Position numbers and translations under genes: made by a program. A stretch of DNA of 64,000 bases, taken from the NCBI GenBank assembly GCA_965246915.1, contig CBDFGB010000006.1:30194-94193 (forward strand), given 5' to 3'. Shown piece by piece: positions 17,029 through 24,796 of the stretch (position 1 is the stretch's first letter; each line of letters opens with the position of its first letter). The DNA is from CAVRQM01 sp965246915. GTDB lineage: Bacteria; Pseudomonadota; Alphaproteobacteria; Acetobacterales; Acetobacteraceae. The notes beneath the pieces are model-generated. The model was not told the DNA's origin, searched no databases, and saw nothing but the letters and a program-made list of their open reading frames with translations.

Positions 17029-18299
17029 AGCGCCAGCACCTGCTCGCCCACCGCCCGCTCGGTCGCCGTGTTGCTGCCGTCGTTGCTCGCGGCCAGACCA
17101 TCCAGGACGGTGCCGATCATCCGCCCGACCTCCTCGAACTCGGGCACGCCGAAGCCGCGCGTGGTGGCCGCCGGCGTGCCGAGGCGGATACCGGACGTGA
17201 CCGCCGGCTTCTCCGGGTCATAGGGAATGGCGTTCTTGTTGGCGGTCATGTGGGCCCGCTCCAGGCTCGCCTCGGCCGCCTTGCCGGTCGCGCGCTTCGG
17301 CCGCAGATCGACCAACATGAGGTGGCTGTCAGTCCCACCGGTGACGATGTCGACGCCCTGCGCCACCAGGCTGGCCGCCAGCACTCGCGCATTGTCCACC
17401 ACCGCCTTCTGATAGGCGCGGAAGTCCGGCCGCAGCGCTTCGCCGAACGCCGCGGCCTTTGCCGCGATCACGTGCATCAACGGGCCTCCTTGCAGCCCCG
17501 GGAACACTGCGCTGTTTATCTTCTTGCCCAGCTCCAGATCGTTGCTGAGGATCATCCCGCCGCGCGGGCCTCGCAGGGTCTTGTGCGTCGTCGTCGTCAC
17601 GACATGGGCGTGCGGCACTGGGCTCGGGAACACGCCCGCGGCGACAAGTCCCGCGAAGTGCGCCATGTCCACGAGGAACAGCGCGCCGACCTCGTCGGCC
17701 ACCGCGCGGATCCGCGCGAAGTCGATCACCCGCGGATAGGCGCTGCCACCGGCGATGATCATCTTGGGCCGCTCGGAGCGAGCGAGTGATTCCAGTTCCT
17801 CATAGTCGAGCAGCCCGTCGTCGCGACGCACGCCATACTGAACCGCACGGAACCACTTTCCACTGAGGTTCGGAGCAGCTCCGTGGGTGAGGTGTCCACC
17901 GCTCGCGAGGCTCATCCCGAGGATCGTATCGCCGGGCATCAAGGTGGCGAGGAATACGGCCTGATTAGCCTGCGCGCCGCTGTGCGGCTGCACGTTGGCG
18001 AAGGCCGCGCCGAACAATTGCTTGGCCCGCTCGATGGCCAGCGTCTCGGCGATGTCGACCGCCGCGCAGCCGCCGTAGTAGCGCTTGCCGGGATATCCCT
18101 CGGCGTACTTGTTTGTGAGCACGCTGCCTTGGGCCTCCAGCACGGCGACGCTCACGATGTTTTCGCTGGCGATCAGCTCGATACCGTCCTGCTGGCGCGC
18201 CAGCTCGCGGCCGATCGCGGCGGCGAGCTCGGGATCGCTCTCGGCGAGGCTCGCGGAGAAGAAACGGGACGGCACGATGGAGGCGCTCTGCTCGTTCAT
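16995..18299 (-). CDS. glyA: Serine hydroxymethyltransferase
   Basis: 434 residues. It interconverts serine and glycine with tetrahydrofolate. GIELIASENIVS, NKYAEGYPGKRYYGGC, the PLP-lysine motif VVTTTTHKTLRGPRGGMI and GIRLGTPAATTRGF are all present. ATG at 18299 matches the family start; a 220-residue in-frame upstream extension runs antisense through hemB and is not real. First gene of the glyA-DUF4160-DUF2442-nrdR-ribDE-ribBX-ribH-nusB-thiL run, divergent from hemB. Confidence 0.97.
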   Translation of the reverse strand: MNEQSASIVPSRFFSASLAESDPELAAAIGRELARQQDGIELIASENIVSVAVLEAQGSVLTNKYAEGYPGKRYYGGCAAVDIAETLAIERAKQLFGAAFANVQPHSGAQANQAVFLATLMPGDTILGMSLASGGHLTHGAAPNLSGKWFRAVQYGVRRDDGLLDYEELESLARSERPKMIIAGGSAYPRVIDFARIRAVADEVGALFLVDMAHFAGLVAAGVFPSPVPHAHVVTTTTHKTLRGPRGGMILSNDLELGKKINSAVFPGLQGGPLMHVIAAKAAAFGEALRPDFRAYQKAVVDNARVLAASLVAQGVDIVTGGTDSHLMLVDLRPKRATGKAAEASLERAHMTANKNAIPYDPEKPAVTSGIRLGTPAATTRGFGVPEFEEVGRMIGTVLDGLAASNDGSNTATERAVGEQVLALCARFPIYGRG

Positions 18300-18386
18300 G
18301 GTCGGGGCTCCTGGCGGGAGTTTCCGATTTCCGGCATGAACGCGCGCTTGTCCAGCGCCTCGCCCACAAACCATACCGGAGGACGC

Positions 18387-19379
18387 ATGATCGTCGGCCG
18401 CTACCCGACCACGAGGCCCCGTCGCAACCGCCATGACGCCTGGACGCGGCGGCTGATCGCCGAGAATGCCGTCACGGTCGACGACCTGATCTGGCCGGTC
18501 TTCGTCATCGAGGGCACGGCCGAGACTCGTGCGGTCGCCTCCATGCCGGGCGTCAGCCGCGTCACCATCGACCTGTTGCCGGCCCATGTAGCCGAGGCCG
18601 CCAAACTCGGCATCCCGGCCATCGCTCTGTTCCCGGCCACGCCCGCCGAGCAGAAGGACGCGGAGGGCAGCGAGAGCGCCAACCCGGAGAACCTGATCTG
18701 CCGCGCCGCGCGGCTGCTGAAGCGCGAGTTTCCCGACATCGGTCTGGTCGGCGACGTGGCGCTCGATCCGTATACGGACCACGGACATGACGGCATAATT
18801 CGCGGCGACCGCATCGCCAATGACGAGAGCGTCGCCATTCTCGTGAAGCAGGCGATCGTACAGGCGGCGGCGGGCATCGACGTCCTCGCCCCGTCGGACA
18901 TGATGGACGGCCGCATCGGCGCGATCCGCGCGGCGCTGGACGCGCGGGGCCTCATCCACACCCGCCTGATGAGCTATGCCGCGAAATACGCCTCGGCCTT
19001 CTACGGTCCGTTCCGCGAGGCGGTCGGCTCCGGCGGCGCGTTGAAGGGCGACAAGAAGACCTATCAGATGGACCCCGCCAACAGCGACGAGGCGTTGCGC
19101 GAGGTCGCCATGGACATCGAGGAGGGTGCCGACATGGTCATGGTCAAGCCCGGCATGCCGTATCTCGACATTGTCCGACGTGTGCGCGAAACGTTTGCCG
19201 TCCCGACTTTCGCCTACCAGGTGAGCGGCGAGTATTCGATGATTGCCGCGGCAGCCGACCAGGGCTGGATCGACCGCGAGCGGGCGATGATGGAGAGCCT
19301 GGTCGCCTTCAAGCGCGCCGGCGCGTCGGGTGTCCTCACCTACTTTGCGCCAGAGGCAGCGCGGTTGTTGCGGGGGTGA
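18387..19379 (+). CDS. hemB: Delta-aminolevulinic acid dehydratase (porphobilinogen synthase)
   Basis: 330 residues. It condenses two 5-aminolevulinates in haem and tetrapyrrole synthesis. Active-site lysines lie in LMSYAAKYAS (Lys200) and VMVKPGMPYLD (Lys254). The metal loop reads DVALDPYTDHGHDG (123-136): aspartates replace the three zinc cysteines, the magnesium-dependent alphaproteobacterial type. GGAGGA eight bases upstream fixes the ATG at 18387. Divergent from glyA with an 87-base gap. Confidence 0.97.
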   Translation: MIVGRYPTTRPRRNRHDAWTRRLIAENAVTVDDLIWPVFVIEGTAETRAVASMPGVSRVTIDLLPAHVAEAAKLGIPAIALFPATPAEQKDAEGSESANPENLICRAARLLKREFPDIGLVGDVALDPYTDHGHDGIIRGDRIANDESVAILVKQAIVQAAAGIDVLAPSDMMDGRIGAIRAALDARGLIHTRLMSYAAKYASAFYGPFREAVGSGGALKGDKKTYQMDPANSDEALREVAMDIEEGADMVMVKPGMPYLDIVRRVRETFAVPTFAYQVSGEYSMIAAAADQGWIDRERAMMESLVAFKRAGASGVLTYFAPEAARLLRG

Positions 19380-19388
19380 TGCGCCGCC

Positions 19389-21032
19389 CTACGCCGCAAC
19401 CTTCGCCGCCCGCCTCGCCAGCACCTCATCCAGCCAATCGGCCCGCATCTCCGGCACGCTCGACAGCAGCAGCTCCGTGTAGGGGTGATAAGGCGGCGCA
19501 AAGACCTGCGCCGTCTCGCCGCCGGCCACAAGCTTGCCCTTCAGCATGACCGCGACCTTGTTGGCGATGCGCTTCACCGTGCCGAGGTCGTGCGTGATGA
19601 ACAGGTATGAGATACCCAACTCATCCTGCAACCGCTTCAGCAGGCGGAGGATCTCCTCGCCGACCAGCTGATCGAGCGCGCTGGTCACCTCGTCGCAGAT
19701 GATGAGATCCGGCTCGGCGGCGATCGCCCTGGCGATCCCGACACGCTGCTTCTGGCCGCCCGACAACTCACCGGGCAGTCGCGTGATGAAGGTTTCCGGC
19801 AGGTCCATCATGCGCAGCAATTCGAGCACGCGCGTCCGCACCTCCGAACGCGACCGCCCGAAATAGAACGCCACCGGCCGGCCGATGATTTCCAGTAGCG
19901 TCTGATTGGGGTTCAGCGCCACGTCGGGCGACTGATAGATCATCTGCACCCGGCGCAGCTGATCGCGCGTGCGGTCCTTCAGCTTCGGCGGCAGGCTTTT
20001 GCCCTGAAAACGCACATCGCCCGACTCGCGTGGCAGCAGGCCCATCACGACTCGCGCCAACGTCGATTTGCCGCTGCCGCTTTCGCCGACCACCGCGACC
20101 GTGTCGCCCTTGTTGACCGAAAGACTCACGTCGTTGATCACTCGGACCAGACCATGATAGCTCGCGACCGCGTGCTCGATCTCCAGCACCGGGACCGCGC
20201 CGACCCTTTCTGGCGGCAGGAAGGTGTGGCCGTGGACGCGCTCGGCCACCAAGCGCCGCGTGTATTCCTCGCGAGGGGCCTGAAGGATCTGCACCGACGT
20301 GCCGTGCTCGATCATCTTGCCATGTCGCAACACCATGATTTCGTCGGCGATCTGTGCCACGACGGCGAGGTCGTGAGTGATGTAGATCGCCGCCGTCCCG
20401 CTCTCCCGAATGAGCTTACGGAAACTCGCAAGCACCTCCACCTGGGTTGTCACGTCGAGCGCGGTGGTAGGCTCGTCGAACACCAGGATGTCGGGTTTGG
20501 CGGCCATCGCCATTGCCGCCATCGCCCGCTGCAACTGCCCGCCACTCACTTGGTGCGGATAACGCTCGCCGAACGCGTCCGGGTTCGGCAGATCGAGTTC
20601 CCGGAACAACTCGACCGCCCGCGCGCGCGCCTGCGAGGCCGTCATCAGCCCTTGGCGCAGCGGAATTTCGCAGACCTGCGTCATCAGCGTCATGGCGGGG
20701 TTGAAGCTCGCCGCAGCCGATTGGGCGACGTATGCGACGCCGGGGCCACGCAGAGCCCGTCTTTGGCCCGCCGTCATTTTGCGGATGTCGCGCCCCTCGA
20801 ATACCAGGCTCCCACCCGTCATCGCGCAACCGCCGCGCGTGTAGCCGAGCGTGCACAAGCCAATCGTGGATTTTCCGGCTCCGCTCTCGCCGATCAGCCC
20901 GAGCACCTCGCCCCGCCGGAGCGAGAAGCCGACGCGGTCGACCAGCGTCGAACCCAAGCCGGCATCCGTCCGAACTTGCACCACGAGCGCATCGACCGAG
21001 AGGATCTCCTCGCCGAGCGTGCGGCCGCTCAT
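19389..21032 (-). CDS. Fused double ATP-binding subunit of a peptide/nickel-type ABC importer
   Basis: 547 residues with two complete ABC domains of the DppD/DppF type in one chain. Domain 1: GESGAGKST (48-56), VSGGQLQR, FDEPTTALD. Domain 2 (about residue 330 onward): GESGSGKST, LSGGQKQR, CDEVTSALD, with the oligopeptide-type C-terminal segment PYHPYTELLLSSVPEM. Energises the importer encoded by the next two genes. The second Walker B has CDEVTSALD, normal for DppF-like domains. ATG overlaps the permease stop (ATGA). It converges on hemB with nine bases between stops. Confidence 0.9.
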   Translation of the reverse strand: MSGRTLGEEILSVDALVVQVRTDAGLGSTLVDRVGFSLRRGEVLGLIGESGAGKSTIGLCTLGYTRGGCAMTGGSLVFEGRDIRKMTAGQRRALRGPGVAYVAQSAAASFNPAMTLMTQVCEIPLRQGLMTASQARARAVELFRELDLPNPDAFGERYPHQVSGGQLQRAMAAMAMAAKPDILVFDEPTTALDVTTQVEVLASFRKLIRESGTAAIYITHDLAVVAQIADEIMVLRHGKMIEHGTSVQILQAPREEYTRRLVAERVHGHTFLPPERVGAVPVLEIEHAVASYHGLVRVINDVSLSVNKGDTVAVVGESGSGKSTLARVVMGLLPRESGDVRFQGKSLPPKLKDRTRDQLRRVQMIYQSPDVALNPNQTLLEIIGRPVAFYFGRSRSEVRTRVLELLRMMDLPETFITRLPGELSGGQKQRVGIARAIAAEPDLIICDEVTSALDQLVGEEILRLLKRLQDELGISYLFITHDLGTVKRIANKVAVMLKGKLVAGGETAQVFAPPYHPYTELLLSSVPEMRADWLDEVLARRAAKVAA

Positions 21033-21889
21033 ACGCCCTCTCCGTGGCCGCGCGAGTGGATCGACAGCATCCAGTCCACGACGAAGTTCACACCGATCGT
21101 CAGCAACGCGATGGCGCCCGCCGGATAGAATGGCAGCGGCAAGTCCAGGTTGATCATGTCTCGATAGTCACGGACCATGCTGCCCCAGTCGGCCAGTGGC
21201 GGCTGCACGCCCAGCCCGAGGAACGACAAGGCAGCGATGAAGAGGAATGCGAAGCTGAACCGCAGGCCGAACTCGGCGATCAGCGGCGCCATCGCATTCG
21301 GTAAGATTTCCTTGCGGATGACCCACCAGAGACCTTCGCCGCGCACGCGTGCAACCTCGACATACTCGAGAGCGCCAAGATTGAGCGCCAGCGCACGGGC
21401 CAGACGGAAAACCTTCACGCTGTCGAGCAGCGCCAGCGTGACGACGAGAACGCCGAGATCGGTGCCGAGCACAGAGAGCACGACGAACGCGAAGATCAGC
21501 GTCGGCATGGACAGGACCAGGTCGACAAAGCGAGACAGCACCGTATCGACCCATCCCTTGCTCAGCGCCGCCGCGAACCCGAACACGATCCCGATGGTGA
21601 ACGACAGACAGGTGATGAGGATCGATAGGCCGATCGACATGCGCGCGCCGTAGAGCAGGCGGCTCAGGACATCGCGGCCGAGGTTGTCCAGGCCAAGCGG
21701 ATAAGTCCCGTCTGGGTCCGCCCAAGCGTCGCCCAGGATCTCCGACTGGCCGAACGGCGCGAGGACAGGCGCGCCGACGGCTGCGACGATGTTCGCGGCG
21801 ATGATAAGCAGGCCGATCGCCGCCGTCAGCGGCACCTTGTGGCCGAACAGCCGCAGTTGAAACGGTGGGGGGCCAGCGACCGCGCTCAT
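21029..21889 (-). CDS. ABC importer permease, DppC-type
   Basis: 286 residues, about six membrane segments, the first right after a short cytoplasmic N-terminus (GHKVPLTAAIGLLIIAANIV). YPLGLDNLGRDVLSRLLYGA is the conserved DppC periplasmic motif and EYVEVARVRGEGLWWVIRKE followed by ILPNA is the EAA loop that docks the ATPase. Start at 21889 overlaps the upstream permease stop by four bases; an extra 31 residues upstream are not homologous. Confidence 0.9.
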   Translation of the reverse strand: MSAVAGPPPFQLRLFGHKVPLTAAIGLLIIAANIVAAVGAPVLAPFGQSEILGDAWADPDGTYPLGLDNLGRDVLSRLLYGARMSIGLSILITCLSFTIGIVFGFAAALSKGWVDTVLSRFVDLVLSMPTLIFAFVVLSVLGTDLGVLVVTLALLDSVKVFRLARALALNLGALEYVEVARVRGEGLWWVIRKEILPNAMAPLIAEFGLRFSFAFLFIAALSFLGLGVQPPLADWGSMVRDYRDMINLDLPLPFYPAGAIALLTIGVNFVVDWMLSIHSRGHGEGV

Positions 21890-22833
21890 CGCGGTTTGCG
21901 CAGACGCGGGTTGCTGAGGATGGCCATGATGTCCGCCGTCATGTTCAACAGGATGAAAGCGCCTGCGAAAATCAGGCCGCATGCCTGCACCACCGGCAGG
22001 TCGTGCTTGCTGACGGCGTCGACCATCAACTGGCCGAGACCGGGATAGACGAACACCGCCTCGACGATCACCACGCCGACGATCAGATAGGCCATGTTGA
22101 TCGCGATGACGTTGATGATCGGGGCCAAGGCGTTCGGGAAGGCGTGCCGGACGACGACACGCGATTTCGGCAGGCCTTTCAGGAACGCCATCTCGATGTA
22201 AGGACTGGCCATGATGTTCAGCACGGACGCGCGAGTCATTCGCATCATGTGCGCCACGACGACCAACACGAGAGTAAGCATCGGCAGGAAGGTCAGCACC
22301 ATTCGTTCGCCCATCGGCGTATCGGGCGTCACGTTAGCCAGAGAAGGAAACCAACCCAACCGGACCGACAGATATTTCACCAACAAATATCCAACCAGAT
22401 ATTCTGGGACGGATATGGTCAGGAGCGTCACGAAATTGACCGTCCGATCGTAGACTCCGCCCTGCCAGATCGCCGCCGCAAGCCCAAGCATGACGGCCAG
22501 CGGCACAGCGATCACCGCCGCATAGACGGCGAGAAACAACGTGTTCTTCAGCCGTGGCGTGAGTTCCTCGACGACGTCGCGGTGATTGGCCAGGCTACGC
22601 CCGAGATCACCCTGCGCGGCGCTGCCCAGCCATTCGACGTAACGGACCGAAGCGGGGCGATCGAGGCCGAGTTCCTTGCGCAGCTCGGCGATGTTCTCCG
22701 GTGTCGCCGAGTTCTGCAGAATTGCCGAGGCGAGATCTCCCGGCAGCACTTCAGTGCCGGCGAAAATCAACACCGACGCGGCCAAGAGCGTGAGGAAGCC
22801 GAGTACCAGGCGCTGCGTGATGAGGCGGATCAA
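21886..22833 (-). CDS. ABC importer permease, DppB-type
   Basis: 315 residues, six membrane segments. N-terminal LITQRLVLGFLTLLAASVLI and LGLDRPASVRYVEWLGSAAQ followed by GDLGRSL are DppB hallmarks. The EAA loop is IEMAFLKGLPKSRVVVRHAF. It forms the channel with the DppC-type subunit. Two rows downstream of the binding-protein gene, separated by a 153-base gap that holds a large palindrome. Confidence 0.9.
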   Translation of the reverse strand: MIRLITQRLVLGFLTLLAASVLIFAGTEVLPGDLASAILQNSATPENIAELRKELGLDRPASVRYVEWLGSAAQGDLGRSLANHRDVVEELTPRLKNTLFLAVYAAVIAVPLAVMLGLAAAIWQGGVYDRTVNFVTLLTISVPEYLVGYLLVKYLSVRLGWFPSLANVTPDTPMGERMVLTFLPMLTLVLVVVAHMMRMTRASVLNIMASPYIEMAFLKGLPKSRVVVRHAFPNALAPIINVIAINMAYLIVGVVIVEAVFVYPGLGQLMVDAVSKHDLPVVQACGLIFAGAFILLNMTADIMAILSNPRLRKPR

Positions 22834-22858
22834 CGGTCAGGCGCCAAAAACCGCGCGA

Positions 22859-22940
22859 CCCCCACCCCGTCCCTCCCCACAAGGGGGAGGGACAAGGCTG
22901 TCCTGCTCCCTCCCCCTTGTGGAGAGGTGCGGGGTGGGGG
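22859..22940. repeat. Large intergenic palindrome (34-bp arms)
   Basis: Left arm 22859-22892 and right arm 22907-22940 are near-perfect inverted repeats (only a few mismatches in the middle), loop about 14 bases. Arms carry CCCCCACCCCG and CCACAAGGGGGAGGG. It lies between the binding-protein and permease genes and could modulate their relative expression, as hairpins after binding-protein genes often do. It looks like a dispersed palindromic repeat rather than a U-tailed terminator. Confidence 0.85.
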
Positions 22941-22986
22941 AGCCATGCCGGACGTGGAATAAGCCAACCGTTCCGCTTCCGCCTTC

Positions 22987-24573
22987 TCAGCTCTTGATCC
23001 ACGCCTTGTCGACGATATACCCGTTATCCATGTCGAAGAGCGTGTGGGGCGTGTGGCCGCCGACTTTCGCGTTGTGCGCGTCGACCCAGTCTCGGAACGC
23101 CGGCACGACCGTCGCGCCATCGTCGTGCAGCAACCTCTGGCACTCCCACAGCAAAGTCTTGCGCTTGCCCTCGTCAAGCTCCGCCTGTGCGCCCAACAGC
23201 GCCTTCTGGAACTCGGGGTTTTTGTAGTGGCTTTCGTTCCACGGCGCGTCCGGCCCGTAGGCAACCGCCAGCATTTGGGTCGCGGTCGAGCGACCCGCCC
23301 AGTAGCTCGTGACGCACGAGCCCTTCAGCCAGACATTGTCCCAGAACCCGTCGGCGGGCTCCTTCTTCACGTCGACCTTGACGCCGCCCTTGCCACAGCT
23401 CGCCTGCATCAACGTCGCCATGTCCACGGCCCCATTGAACGCGGCGTCCGACGCCTGCAACAAAATCGCGCCGGAATAGCCGGACTTCTTGATATAGAAT
23501 TTCGCTTTGTCGGGATCATAGGCGGTCTGCGCCAGCTCTTTGTTGAAATATGGATCCCCTTTCGGGATCGGATGATCGTTGCCCACGGAGCCGAAGCCGC
23601 TGAAAAGCGTCTTGACGATCTGCGCGCGATCGACGCCGTATTTGAAGGCAAGACGCACATCGAGGCTGTCGAACGGGGGCCGGTCCTGCATCATGCTGAC
23701 GACCGTGTGCCACCCGCCGGGGGCGACCACCAGCTCCAGGCCCGCCTTCTTCTTCAGGGTGTTGGCGAGCTTCGGGTCGACGCGGTTCACGACGTCCACC
23801 TGTCCCGAGATGAGCGCGTTCATTCGCGCGCTCGTGTCGTTGATGACCGTGATGTCGAACTCCGCGACATGGGCGCGGTTGGCTTTCCAGTAATTCGCGA
23901 ACTTCTTTCCGGCGGCGCGCACACCCGGGTCGAACCGCTCGACGGTATAGCCGCCCGTCCCGATCCCCTTGCTGAAATCGGTCGTCCCGGCCGGCACGAT
24001 CTTGCCGTGGTAGTCCGAGAAGATCATTGGAAAATCGGCGTCGCCTGAGGACAGCGTGACGAGAATCTGGTTATCCGTCAGTTTCTTGACATCACTGATG
24101 ACCTTGTAGGATCCGAACGCGCCGGATTTGCTCTGGCCGCGATGCAGGTTGATCGAGAATATCGCGTCGTCGGCGTCGAACGTCTTGCCGTTGTGGAACG
24201 TGACTCCCTTGCGCAGGTTGAAAACCCACTCAGTGGCACCCGGCTTGGCCTCCCAGCTTTCGGCCAATTCCGGCACCGGCTTGTTGTCCGCGCCGGTCTC
24301 GACCAGCGCGTTGTAGTAACCGCCCCCCGCGTCGACCATGACGGTGTCGGTCCAAGTGGACGGATCGAGGCTGTCGGTCGTGCTGCCGCCACCCACACCG
24401 AGCTTGAGCGTGCCGCCGCTCTTCGGGGTGTCGGCGGCATGCGCGTCGATCACCCCGGTCATCGTCGCCAGCACGGCGGCGCTGGCACCCGCGGCGGCGG
24501 CGCGACCGAGGAATTCCCGGCGAGAGAGGCGGCCACGCATAGCCTGAAGCTGAAGATACTCGATCTCGGTCAT
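22987..24573 (-). CDS. Substrate-binding protein of the peptide/nickel-type ABC importer
   Basis: 528 residues from the Met at 24573. A Tat signal, LSRREFLGRAAAAG, precedes a hydrophobic stretch and a site near AHA/ADT. The rest is a family-5 extracellular solute-binding protein: GGTLKLGVGG, ALVETGADNKPVPELAESWE, WVFNLRKGVTFHNGKTFDAD and later DSLDVRLAFKYGVDRAQIV. Export in a folded state is inferred. The ligand is unknown but the divergent demethylase-like genes suggest an N-methylated amine or short peptide. An ATG at 24639 would add 22 residues; AGGGGATAGGG before 24573 supports the shorter start. Confidence 0.88.
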   Translation of the reverse strand: MTEIEYLQLQAMRGRLSRREFLGRAAAAGASAAVLATMTGVIDAHAADTPKSGGTLKLGVGGGSTTDSLDPSTWTDTVMVDAGGGYYNALVETGADNKPVPELAESWEAKPGATEWVFNLRKGVTFHNGKTFDADDAIFSINLHRGQSKSGAFGSYKVISDVKKLTDNQILVTLSSGDADFPMIFSDYHGKIVPAGTTDFSKGIGTGGYTVERFDPGVRAAGKKFANYWKANRAHVAEFDITVINDTSARMNALISGQVDVVNRVDPKLANTLKKKAGLELVVAPGGWHTVVSMMQDRPPFDSLDVRLAFKYGVDRAQIVKTLFSGFGSVGNDHPIPKGDPYFNKELAQTAYDPDKAKFYIKKSGYSGAILLQASDAAFNGAVDMATLMQASCGKGGVKVDVKKEPADGFWDNVWLKGSCVTSYWAGRSTATQMLAVAYGPDAPWNESHYKNPEFQKALLGAQAELDEGKRKTLLWECQRLLHDDGATVVPAFRDWVDAHNAKVGGHTPHTLFDMDNGYIVDKAWIKS

Positions 24574-24796
24574 GGTCGCTGCCCTATCCCCTGTGGCCGA
24601 CTTCGCGGCGGACGTCTGCAACCCGCGCATGTCTGACAATCGATCATCGGAGGCGATGTCCCGACAGTCAACTGCTCGTGAACCAGGCCGGCAGACATTA
24701 CGAAATCATCACGCCTCGTTCGTGGCGTGCGACGTTTCGGCCTGCTCCCGCTTCGCCCAACGTCCTGCTACGCTGTCCGTCTGATGGGAGGCGAGA

